From the NCBI GenBank assembly GCA_013820865.1, contig JACDHU010000086.1, forward strand, positions 1-6,992: DNA of 6,992 bases, read 5' to 3'. Position 1 is the stretch's first letter. Each line of letters opens with the position of its first letter. Position numbers and translations under genes: made by a program. Positions 1 through 5,354 of this stretch are shown in pieces. The stretch is from Chloroflexota bacterium (GTDB lineage Bacteria > Chloroflexota > Limnocylindria > QHBO01). Below the pieces are notes generated by a model. The model did not search any database. It saw only the letters and a program-made list of their open reading frames with translations, and was not told the origin of the DNA.

Positions 1-1
1 G

Positions 2-556
2 CACCCGATTTCGTTCTCGTCGAGCGCGGAGGCGCCCGAGCGGCCGGCGCTGACGATCAAGGCGCTCGGCGACTTCACGAGCACGGTCGGCGACATCGAG
101 CCGGGGACGATCGCCTTCCTCGATGGGCCCCACGGCGTCTTCATCCCGCGTCGCATGGATGCCGATGCGTTCTTCTTCATCGCCGGCGGGATCGGTATCA
201 CGCCGATCATGAGCATCCTGCGCACGTTCGCGGATCGAGGTGATGAGCGCCCGCTGACGCTCGTATACGCCTCGGAGGCGTGGGACGCCATCACGTTCCG
301 GGAGGAGATCGACGAGCTCGGTTCTCGGCTCCCGCTGAAGGTCATCCACGTACTGCGCAAGCCCCCCGATCACTGGACCGGCGAGGAGGGCTACGTGGAT
401 CAGCCGCTCATCGAGCGCCACCTCCCCGACGACCATGAATCGGTGGCCTATCTCCTGTGCGGGCCGGACCCGGTCACCGATGCCGCCGAAGAGGCGCTCC
501 TCGAGCTTGGCGTCCCGCACGCCCAGATCCGCATCGAAAGGTTCGACGTCGTATGA
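2..556 (+). CDS. FAD/NAD(P)H oxidoreductase, ferric-reductase-like, C-terminal part (5' truncated by window)
   Basis: The reading frame is open from base 2 to the TGA at 554-556 and gives 184 visible residues; the start lies upstream of the window. The fragment opens with HPISFSS, matching the HPF(T/S)-type FAD-binding motif of ferric reductases and NADPH oxidases, followed by LTIKALGDFT. DGPHGVF (about residues 41-47) fits the flavin-domain glycine motif. GGIGITP (62-68) is the NAD(P) pyrophosphate-binding loop, and LCGPDP (152-157) is the conserved C-terminal CGP nicotinamide motif. Family knowledge: such enzymes pass electrons from NAD(P)H through FAD to a haem or metal acceptor, often with an N-terminal ferric-reductase membrane domain. 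That domain would lie outside the window, so membrane attachment is inference. The stop overlaps the next start (ATGA), suggesting translational coupling. It could instead be a soluble ferredoxin-reductase-type flavoprotein. The fold is secure; the electron acceptor is unknown. Confidence 0.88.
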   Translation, partial: HPISFSSSAEAPERPALTIKALGDFTSTVGDIEPGTIAFLDGPHGVFIPRRMDADAFFFIAGGIGITPIMSILRTFADRGDERPLTLVYASEAWDAITFREEIDELGSRLPLKVIHVLRKPPDHWTGEEGYVDQPLIERHLPDDHESVAYLLCGPDPVTDAAEEALLELGVPHAQIRIERFDVV

Positions 557-642
557 GGTTTCACGTCATGTGGTTGGTCGTCGTGCTCATCGCCGTGGTG
601 ATCGTCGCCACGTCGGCCATTCTCGCCGCGGTGCAGGCATGA
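553..642 (+). CDS. Single-pass membrane microprotein, 29 aa, hypothetical
   Basis: This short frame begins at an ATG overlapping the reductase stop (ATGA, 553-556) and ends in a TGA overlapping the next gene's ATG (ATGA, 639-642). It starts MRFHVMW and continues as an almost unbroken hydrophobic segment rich in V, I, L and A (about residues 7-26), ending AVQA. This predicts one transmembrane helix and almost no soluble part. A weak GAAAGG ribosome-binding sequence lies at 536-541, 11 nt before the start. An in-frame ATG at 568 would give 24 residues. I do not recognise a family. Size and position resemble the small subunits that stabilise membrane oxidases or transporters, so a partner role for the upstream reductase is possible, but that is inference. 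The paired overlaps are the main evidence that it is translated. It may only be a coupling frame that carries ribosomes to the downstream gene. Confidence 0.5.
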   Translation: MRFHVMWLVVVLIAVVIVATSAILAAVQA

Positions 643-1958
643 GCCGGCGGCTGCTCGTCCTTGGCGCGGGAGGCGACCTGTTCGGGAGGCTGCTGCTCCC
701 GGCCCTGGCCGGGCTGGAAGCGTCCGGCCGGCTACCCGACGATCTGGAGTTTGTGGCAGTCACCCGCCACGACCAATCGGACGATGCCTTCCGCTCGGAG
801 GCCAGCGCCGAGCTGGACCAGCACGGTTCCGATGTCGACGCCGATGTGCGCGAGGCGCTGATCGGACGATTCACGCACCGTCGGGCGGACGCAACCGAGC
901 CCGACGACGTTCGCGCCCTGGTGTCCGGTGCGCCGCCCACGATCGTTTACCTGGCGCTGCCACCGGCGCTGTTCGAGCCGGCGATCAAGGCGCTCGCGGG
1001 TTGCGAGCTGCCGGACGGCAGCCGTATCGCCGTCGAGAAGCCGTTCGGTGACGGCCTGGAGGCAGCGCGCCGGCTCAATCGGCTCCTCGAGCGATTCGAC
1101 GACGAGATGGTGTACCGGGTGGACCACTTCCTGTCGCTGCCGGCCGTGCGGGCGCTCCCCGGTCTGCGCTTCGCGAACCGACTGCTGGAGCCGGCATGGA
1201 GCGGTGAGCACATCGAGCGCATCGAGGTGACGTGGGACGAGAAGCTGGGCCTGGAGAGCCGCGCCGGTTACTACGAAGGCGCAGGCGCACTGCGGGACAT
1301 GCTGCAGAACCACCTGCTGGCCACGCTGTGCGTCGCGATCATGGAGCGGCCGGTGAGCCTCGGCGGCGCCGGCCCGCGCTCGGCCCGCCTCGCGGTTCTG
1401 CGCTCCCTGCGGCCGCCTGCCGGCCGCGCCATGGCCACCGATACGCGGCGGGCACGGTACGGCGCCGGCGATGGGCGACCGGCGTACGAGGACGAGGAGG
1501 GTGTCGACCCGGCTCGGCAGACGGAGACCCTCGCCAAAGTCACGCTCACGTCCGACGCTCCACGCTGGCGCGGCGTGACGTTCGTCCTGCGCTCCGCGAA
1601 GGCGATCCGGGCCGATCGGTTCGAGGTGATCATAAGGTTCCGTTCGGTGGCCGCCGAGGATCGAGCGGCTGACGGCGAACCGGAGCTGCTGCGACTGGAT
1701 CTCGGCACGGCCGAGCTCGACCTTCGCCTCGCCGGAGAACCAGGAGGGCGCTCCTCGGTGGGGGGCGCCGTGCCGACCGCAGACCTCGGCGCCTACGAGT
1801 CCATGCTCGCCGCCCTCCTGGAGGGGGATCAGGGGCCGTTCGTCGGGCCGCAGGAGGCCGAAGAGGCATGGCGGATCATGCAGCCCATCCTGGATGCGTG
1901 GGCGGACGATCGCGTGCCGCTCGAGGAGTACCCCGCCGGTTCCGACGGACTCACCTGA
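639..1958 (+). CDS. zwf: Glucose-6-phosphate dehydrogenase family protein, divergent active site
   Basis: Glucose-6-phosphate dehydrogenases oxidise glucose 6-phosphate to 6-phosphogluconolactone and make NADPH in the oxidative pentose phosphate pathway. The N-terminus holds the dinucleotide loop LGAGGDL (residues 8-14; usual form GASGDL). EKPFG (133-137) supplies the substrate lysine K134, and RFAN (177-180) follows the active-site helix. E201, D220 and QNHLL with the catalytic base H225 are present. The other active-site histidine, H163, lies 62 residues before H225, the same spacing as in human and Leuconostoc enzymes. In the usual RIDHYLGKE motif, however, this protein reads RVDHFLSLP: the GK pair is replaced and the substrate-binding lysine is leucine 167. 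K321 (SAKAI) is kept. At 439 residues it is shorter than the usual 480-515. The C-terminus EEYPAGS recalls short actinobacterial G6PD paralogues (from memory). The start at 639 places the dinucleotide loop correctly and overlaps the upstream stop; longer frames would run through the reductase. The family is clear; true G6P activity is uncertain. Confidence 0.85.
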   Translation: MSRRLLVLGAGGDLFGRLLLPALAGLEASGRLPDDLEFVAVTRHDQSDDAFRSEASAELDQHGSDVDADVREALIGRFTHRRADATEPDDVRALVSGAPPTIVYLALPPALFEPAIKALAGCELPDGSRIAVEKPFGDGLEAARRLNRLLERFDDEMVYRVDHFLSLPAVRALPGLRFANRLLEPAWSGEHIERIEVTWDEKLGLESRAGYYEGAGALRDMLQNHLLATLCVAIMERPVSLGGAGPRSARLAVLRSLRPPAGRAMATDTRRARYGAGDGRPAYEDEEGVDPARQTETLAKVTLTSDAPRWRGVTFVLRSAKAIRADRFEVIIRFRSVAAEDRAADGEPELLRLDLGTAELDLRLAGEPGGRSSVGGAVPTADLGAYESMLAALLEGDQGPFVGPQEAEEAWRIMQPILDAWADDRVPLEEYPAGSDGLT

Positions 1959-2013
1959 ACAGCCGGGACACCGTCACGATGGGCTTATGAGGGACGCCGA
2001 TGACCGCGGATCT
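1959..2013. other. Convergent intergenic junction
   Basis: This short gap separates the end of the plus-strand G6PD-like gene from the 3' end of the minus-strand tRNA-Gln gene. I see no T-run and no convincing GC hairpin on either strand, so the site of termination for both converging transcripts is not evident. Confidence 0.5.
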
Positions 2014-2087
2014 TGGCTGCCCCGCGAGGATTCGAACCTCGGTTAACGGATCCAAAGTCCGCTGTCCTACCACTAGACGACGGGGCA
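2014..2087 (-). tRNA. tRNA-Gln (anticodon TTG)
   Basis: Read on the minus strand, the sequence folds as a complete cloverleaf. The acceptor stem is TGCCCCG/CGGGGCA with a U1-A72 pair and discriminator G73, both typical of tRNA-Gln. The D arm is GTC...GAC with loop TAGTGGTAG. The anticodon arm is GCGGA-CTTTGGA-TCCGT with anticodon TTG (plus-strand 2053-2055). The variable loop is only four bases (TAAC), and the T arm is CGAGG-TTCGAAT-CCTCG. CCA is encoded at 2014-2016. It is the last of three tRNAs in the Phe-Gly-Gln cluster, 68 nt after tRNA-Gly. Confidence 0.96.
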
Positions 2088-2155
2088 ACGCCTCGTCACG
2101 CTAGCAGGTCAGCAGCGGCCAGTGCCAGCCGCCCAGTAAGATCAGAAGGAGAAAA

Positions 2156-2231
2156 TGGAGCGGAAGACGGGACTCGAACCCGCGACCCTCACCTTGGCAA
2201 GGTGATGCTCTACCAACTGAGCCACTTCCGC
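2156..2231 (-). tRNA. tRNA-Gly (anticodon GCC)
   Basis: On the minus strand the acceptor stem is GCGGAAG/CTTCCGC with discriminator T. The D arm is GCTC...GAGC, and the anticodon arm is TCACC-TTGCCAA-GGTGA with anticodon GCC (plus-strand 2196-2198). The T arm is GCGGG-TTCGAGT-CCCGT, where the first pair is a G-U wobble. CCA is encoded at 2156-2158 and is followed directly by TTTTC, a short uridine-rich trailer. It is the middle gene of the cluster, 29 nt after tRNA-Phe, and probably processed from the same precursor. Confidence 0.97.
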
Positions 2232-2260
2232 CCGCTTGTACGCCCGATGATACGCGTTGC

Positions 2261-2336
2261 TGGTGCCGAGGGTCAGAATCGAACTGACGACACCCGCCTC
2301 TTCAGGGCGGTGCTCTACCGACTGAGCTACCTCGGC
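2261..2336 (-). tRNA. tRNA-Phe (anticodon GAA)
   Basis: On the minus strand the acceptor stem is GCCGAGG/CCTCGGC with discriminator A and encoded CCA (2261-2263). The D arm is GCTCAGTCGGTAGAGC, and the anticodon arm is CCGCC-CTGAAGA-GGCGG with anticodon GAA (plus-strand 2301-2303). The T arm is GTCAG-TTCGATT-CTGAC. All stems pair fully. It is the first gene of the Phe-Gly-Gln cluster and lies just downstream of a candidate promoter at 2372-2400. Confidence 0.97.
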
Positions 2337-2371
2337 GCCGATCCTTCGCAGTGACACATCGGGCGGTCGCA

Positions 2372-2400
2372 AGGATACCGATGCCACCCGCCACTCGCAA
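2372..2400 (-). promoter_or_regulatory. Candidate sigma-70-type promoter for the Phe-Gly-Gln tRNA cluster
   Basis: On the minus strand TTGCGA (2395-2400) and TATCCT (2372-2377) are separated by exactly 17 bases. Each matches four of six consensus positions. The predicted start at about 2365 would give a leader of about 28 nt before tRNA-Phe. It lies beyond the htpX stop, so it would give the tRNAs their own transcription. This is a by-eye call in a GC-rich region. Confidence 0.4.
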
Positions 2401-2491
2401 CCGCGCCAGCGCGCTGGTGACTTCGTCAGGTGGCACTGCTGGTGCCGATAGCTCCCATCTCGAGACGTTCGGCGAATAACGAATGGTCGCG

Positions 2492-2515
2492 GGAGCGTAC
2501 CGAATTTCACGCTCC
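2492..2515 (-). terminator. Hairpin just after htpX, possible transcript end
   Basis: GGAGCGT (2492-2498) pairs perfectly with ACGCTCC (2509-2515) across a 10-base loop, about 22 bases past the htpX stop on the minus strand. No T-run follows it, so at best it is a non-canonical terminator or a 3'-end stabilising stem. The rest of 2337-2536 shows only the promoter-like pair at 2372-2400 and small palindromes such as CCAGCGCGCTGG at 2406-2417. Confidence 0.25.
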
Positions 2516-2536
2516 GGACGGGGATAGGTGGCGGAG

Positions 2537-3517
2537 TCAGCGGCTGTCGGCCGCCCCACGTCCCGTCTGGCCGGCGATAGCCTCGAGAGCACGGATCCGT
2601 TCGCCGAGTGGCGGATGGGTATCCCAGAGGGACTGTGAGCGCTCCTCGAAGGACTTGATCGGGTTGACGATGTAGAGGTGCTGCGTCGCGCGGTTGGCAA
2701 CCTCGAGCACCTCGCGGTCGTCGCTGATCGCGCGCAAGGCCCGAGCCAGGCCGACGGGGTTGCGCGTGAGCTCGACCGCGGTCGCATCGGCCAGTGATTC
2801 GCGGCTTCGGCTGACCGCCGCCTGCACGAGGCGGCCGATGAGCGGAGCGACAACGGCCAGCACCAGGGCCAGGACGAAGAGCAGGGCCATCGCTCCCCCA
2901 CCGCCGCCGTCCCGATCCGAGCTCGAGCGCCGACCCCCGCCCCAGAAGGTGAAGCGCAGGAACCAGTCGGCCAGCAGCGCGATGCTGCCCACCAGCACGC
3001 CAACCAACAGCGTGAAGCGGATATCCAGGTTGCCGATATGGCTCATTTCGTGACCGATGACGCCCTGGAGCTGCTCGCGATCCAGCTTGTCGAGCAGCCC
3101 GGTCGTGACCGCGATACTCGCGTGCTCGCGATCACGTCCGGTGGCGAAGGCATTCGGGGCCGAGTCATCGATGACCCAGATTCGCGGCTGCGGCAGGCCC
3201 CCGGCCAGCCGCATCTCTTCGACAACGTTGACGAGCTGCTCGTATCGATCCGCCGGCTTCGCGCGGTCGACCTCACGGGCGCCGCTCGTCGCCATGACGA
3301 GCGCGTCTCCCGCGAACCAGGACCCCAGGCTCATGACTGTTGCCAGCGCCACTGCCGCAAGGACCCCGCCCCAGCCGAAGCCTGTCGCGAAGCCGATGAC
3401 TCCGCCGAGCACGCCCAGCACGACGATCACGATCGCCACCAGCAGCCAGCTCCGACGTCGATTGCGGTCAATCTCGCGGTAGAAGGTGGTCGGCGCCGGG
3501 CGCGTCTCGGCGCTCAT
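2537..3517 (-). CDS. htpX: HtpX-like M48 family membrane zinc metalloprotease
   Basis: HtpX proteases cleave misfolded or unassembled membrane proteins, with the active site facing the cytoplasm. The 326-residue product has the zinc motif HEMSH (156-160; ligands H156 and H160, catalytic E157). The third ligand is E240 in SRSRESLADA. Other family blocks are PNAFATG (121-127), LTRNP (250-254) and DTHPPLGERI (299-308). Hydrophobic segments lie at about 24-44, 50-72, 166-188 and 208-232, as expected for the family. A Gly/Ser-rich linker at about 193-209 separates the third and fourth, and a short polar tail follows the last conserved helix. The start lies 10 nt after the lemA stop with only a weak purine stretch between, so translation is probably coupled to lemA. 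lemA-htpX adjacency is common in bacteria. No key residue is missing. Confidence 0.95.
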   Translation of the reverse strand: MSAETRPAPTTFYREIDRNRRRSWLLVAIVIVVLGVLGGVIGFATGFGWGGVLAAVALATVMSLGSWFAGDALVMATSGAREVDRAKPADRYEQLVNVVEEMRLAGGLPQPRIWVIDDSAPNAFATGRDREHASIAVTTGLLDKLDREQLQGVIGHEMSHIGNLDIRFTLLVGVLVGSIALLADWFLRFTFWGGGRRSSSDRDGGGGGAMALLFVLALVLAVVAPLIGRLVQAAVSRSRESLADATAVELTRNPVGLARALRAISDDREVLEVANRATQHLYIVNPIKSFEERSQSLWDTHPPLGERIRALEAIAGQTGRGAADSR

Positions 3518-3527
3518 CGGTCCGATC

Positions 3528-4106
3528 TCAGGTCGTGCGCAGGTTCACCTCGGGCACCGCGGCATCCGACTCGGCGATCTGGAAGTAATCGCGCTCGCGG
3601 AAACCGAGGGGGCCAGCGATGAGCACGTTGGGGAACGTCTGGATCGCGGTGTTGAACTCGCGGACCGTGCTGTTGTAGTGCTGTCGGGAGAAGCCGATCT
3701 GGTTCTCCGTCGTCGTCAGCTCCTCCTGGAGCTGCATGACGTTCTCGTTGGCCTTGAGGTCCGGGTAGTTCTCGACCAGAGCGAACAGCTGTCGCAGGGC
3801 GCCGGTCAGGAAGTTTTCCGCCTGGGCCGCCTGTCCGGCGTTGGCCGGTCCGCCCTGCTGGGCTCCCACGGCGGCGGATCGGGCCTCGATGACCTTCGTC
3901 AGGGTCTCCTGCTCGAAGTCCATGTAGCCCTTGACCGCGTTGACGAGGTTCGGAATCAGGTCATGGCGCCGCTTGAGCTGCACGCTGATCTGGTTCCATG
4001 CCTCGTCGACCATGTTGCGCAGCCGGACGAGCGCGTTGTAGGTGAAGATCAGGAAGAGGGCGATGACCGCAACTGCGATCAGCAGGATGATCAGCCACAG
4101 GGGCAT
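3528..4106 (-). CDS. lemA: LemA family membrane protein
   Basis: The 192-residue protein has a single N-terminal membrane helix (about residues 3-23) and then a mostly helical soluble domain, the standard LemA layout and length. Diagnostic blocks are VDEAWNQISVQLKRRHDLIP (33-52), NLVNAVKGY (53-61), ENYPDLKANENVMQLQEEL (112-130), ENQIGFSRQHYN (134-145) and FNTAIQTFPN (151-160). The biochemical role of LemA is poorly defined; frequent pairing with HtpX-type proteases suggests a part in membrane protein turnover or stress. A good ribosome-binding site (GAGGA, 4115-4119) lies 8 nt before the ATG. The hexamer TACGAT (4143-4148) could be a -10 box giving a leader of about 30 nt, but I see no good -35. 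The gene probably starts a two-gene unit with htpX. An Ala/Gln/Gly-rich stretch at about 82-96 is a likely flexible loop. Confidence 0.95.
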   Translation of the reverse strand: MPLWLIILLIAVAVIALFLIFTYNALVRLRNMVDEAWNQISVQLKRRHDLIPNLVNAVKGYMDFEQETLTKVIEARSAAVGAQQGGPANAGQAAQAENFLTGALRQLFALVENYPDLKANENVMQLQEELTTTENQIGFSRQHYNSTVREFNTAIQTFPNVLIAGPLGFRERDYFQIAESDAAVPEVNLRTT

Positions 4107-4184
4107 TGAGATATTCCTCGCGCTCGGGTGTTGACGGGCGGCATCGTACCAGTAGATCGTCGAGCCGACGCTCCGTCTCCCACA

Positions 4185-4844
4185 TCAGATCGGCAGCAGG
4201 GCGCTCGAGAACAACTCGCGGATCATGCCGGTGACCACGACCATGGGCAGCACCGCGAGCGAGGCCCACAGACGGGTGCGCCCGTATCGCGGCAAGAGGC
4301 CGACGATGACGAAGAGCACAACAAGGTCGACCGCCGCCTGGACCGGATGAAGGGGAAAGTCGTTCGAAAGCAGGCCCTCCACGTAGTACATCCATAGTTG
4401 CCAAACGGCACCATCCGCCATGGTGAGAGCCGCGACGGTCCCCATCACCAGGCCGGGCAGTGCGCCGCGGCGCAGGCATGCCCATCTCACGCCGGTGGCA
4501 AGGATCGGAACAACCGTGAGCGCCAGGCCGACCCATAGGTAGAAATAGGGACCGCCCCCGAATCCGAAGGCGTATGCGGACCAGCCGTAATAGGCCAGGC
4601 AGGTCGCCGTGAAGAACGCCATTGATCGAAGTGCGGCATCCACCGGCGTGAAGGCGAACCGACCGATCAGGGTCAGGACAAACACCGACCCCGTTGGCGA
4701 GTTGGCCAGGTCGTTTACCCAACGCGCTTCTGAAGCGTCGGCCGCCTTGGCTGCAATCCCGCAGACGATACCCAGCCCAATGAGCATGGTGAAAACACGA
4801 AACTGCGGCAGCATGCCCCGCCCAGCACCATTCATCTGGGCCAC
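4185..4844 (-). CDS. Multi-pass membrane protein of unknown function
   Basis: The 219-residue product is strongly hydrophobic, with six or seven likely membrane segments at about residues 15-33, 50-65, 72-93, 100-117, 128-150, 170-184 and 191-208. Recognisable local features are RWVNDLANSP (41-50), AYYGWSAYAFGFGGG (84-98) and a charged RWACLRRG loop (120-127). The layout loosely recalls small actinobacterial integral membrane proteins of the DUF6518 type, but this is from memory and weak. No catalytic or transporter signature is seen. The start is GTG at 4844, 4 nt after a strong GGAGG (4849-4853). An in-frame ATG at 4835 would leave 13 nt, so the start is uncertain by three codons. It lies 35 nt after tRNA-Val and 78 nt before lemA, on the same strand, and may be co-transcribed with either. 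Coding is supported by the ribosome-binding site and the clean membrane pattern. Confidence 0.75.
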   Translation of the reverse strand: MAQMNGAGRGMLPQFRVFTMLIGLGIVCGIAAKAADASEARWVNDLANSPTGSVFVLTLIGRFAFTPVDAALRSMAFFTATCLAYYGWSAYAFGFGGGPYFYLWVGLALTVVPILATGVRWACLRRGALPGLVMGTVAALTMADGAVWQLWMYYVEGLLSNDFPLHPVQAAVDLVVLFVIVGLLPRYGRTRLWASLAVLPMVVVTGMIRELFSSALLPI

Positions 4845-4879
4845 GGCTCCTCCCGAGGTTCTTGTCGATGAAAAACCCG

Positions 4880-4956
<77 letters not shown>

Positions 4957-5072
4957 TTTGGCGAGGGTAGCACGGTGATCCGGCGGCTGATCGAGGCCGG
5001 ACTCGCAGATCCCGTGCATTGAACGCAAATCCCGAGGAGGACGCGGTTGAAGGTTGCCGATACCAACGAGAA

Positions 5073-5099
5073 CGCCGCTCGCGGGCGAGGCGAGCGGCG
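5073..5099 (-). terminator. 10-bp GC-rich hairpin between tRNA-Leu(GAG) and tRNA-Val
   Basis: Bases 5073-5082 (CGCCGCTCGC) pair perfectly with 5090-5099 (GCGAGCGGCG) around a 7-base loop. It begins 18 nt beyond the encoded CCA of tRNA-Leu(GAG) on the minus strand and is followed by GTTCTCGTTGG, which is only modestly T-rich. The position suits termination of the secG-tRNA-Leu transcript, or a processing stem between the Leu pair and tRNA-Val. The rest of 4957-5116 shows no gene. Confidence 0.4.
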
Positions 5100-5116
5100 C
5101 ATCGGTCTGTGAAAAG

Positions 5117-5201
5117 TGGTGCCCAGGCCGGGACTTGAACCCGGATGAGTTGCCTCATACGCCCCTCAAACGTACGCGTATACCAATTCCGCCACCTGGG
5201 C
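5117..5201 (-). tRNA. tRNA-Leu (anticodon GAG)
   Basis: On the minus strand this is a class II cloverleaf. The acceptor stem is GCCCAGG/CCTGGGC with discriminator A and encoded CCA (5117-5119). The D arm is GCGGAATTGGTATACGC, and the anticodon arm is TACGT-TTGAGGG-GCGTA with anticodon GAG (plus-strand 5165-5167). The long variable arm is TGAG-GCAA-CTCA, and the T arm is CCGGG-TTCAAGT-CCCGG. The long arm and A73 are the expected leucine identity features. It lies 8 nt after the other tRNA-Leu, almost certainly in one precursor. Confidence 0.97.
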
Positions 5202-5209
5202 CCGTCTGC

Positions 5210-5296
5210 TGGTACCGAGGGAGGGACTTGAACCCACACGACCTTGCGGCCACTAGGTCCTGAACCTAGCGCGTCTGCCTATTCCGCCACCTCGGC
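5210..5296 (-). tRNA. tRNA-Leu (anticodon CAG)
   Basis: On the minus strand this is a class II cloverleaf. The acceptor stem is GCCGAGG/CCTCGGT with discriminator A and encoded CCA (5210-5212). The D arm is GCGGAATAGGCAGACGC, and the anticodon arm is CTAGG-TTCAGGA-CCTAG with anticodon CAG (plus-strand 5260-5262). The variable arm is GGCC-GCAA-GGTC. Two oddities are visible: the terminal acceptor pair is G1-U72, and the T stem GTGGG/CCCTC contains a U-U mismatch at its second pair. Other stems are sound, so I call it functional. It lies 58 nt after secG. Confidence 0.94.
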
Positions 5297-5334
5297 ACGG
5301 CCGCATTCGGAAGCATCTCCGATTGCGAGGGCCG

Positions 5335-5346
5335 ATGATAGCACGG
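5335..5346 (-). promoter_or_regulatory. Candidate -10 element upstream of tRNA-Leu(CAG)
   Basis: On the minus strand CCGTGC is followed by TATCAT (5335-5340), five of six matches to the -10 consensus. The start would be near 5328, giving a leader of about 31 nt before the tRNA. The expected -35 position falls in the last secG codons and its stop and does not match consensus. The alternative is simple read-through from secG. Confidence 0.25.
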
Positions 5347-5354
5347 CCTCCGGC

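Noticed and set aside
435..638. N-terminal extension of the G6PD-like frame
   Set aside because: The upstream frame overlaps the reductase coding region and is Arg/Ser-rich. The dinucleotide loop sits correctly with the start at 639.
732..1313. Minus-strand 193-codon frame opposite the G6PD-like gene
   Set aside because: It has no recognisable motif and is antisense to a gene with clear family residues; long antisense frames are normal at this GC content.
2013..2354. Plus-strand 113-codon open frame with GFEPRLT, GTRTRDP and QNRTDDTRLF
   Set aside because: It is the antisense translation of three minus-strand tRNA genes, a well-known source of false proteins in databases.
2406..2417. Palindrome CCAGCGCGCTGG as an operator
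   Set aside because: It is a short self-complementary GC-rich word, common by chance here, and lies upstream of the candidate tRNA-Phe promoter with no partner site.
4131..4159. TTGACG on the plus strand as a -35 box
   Set aside because: No -10 match lies 16-18 nt downstream and no plus-strand gene follows.
5054..5263. Plus-strand 69-codon open frame with PGRDLNPDE and RGRDLNPHD
   Set aside because: It is antisense to the two tRNA-Leu genes; the repeated motif reflects the conserved tRNA T arm, not a protein family.
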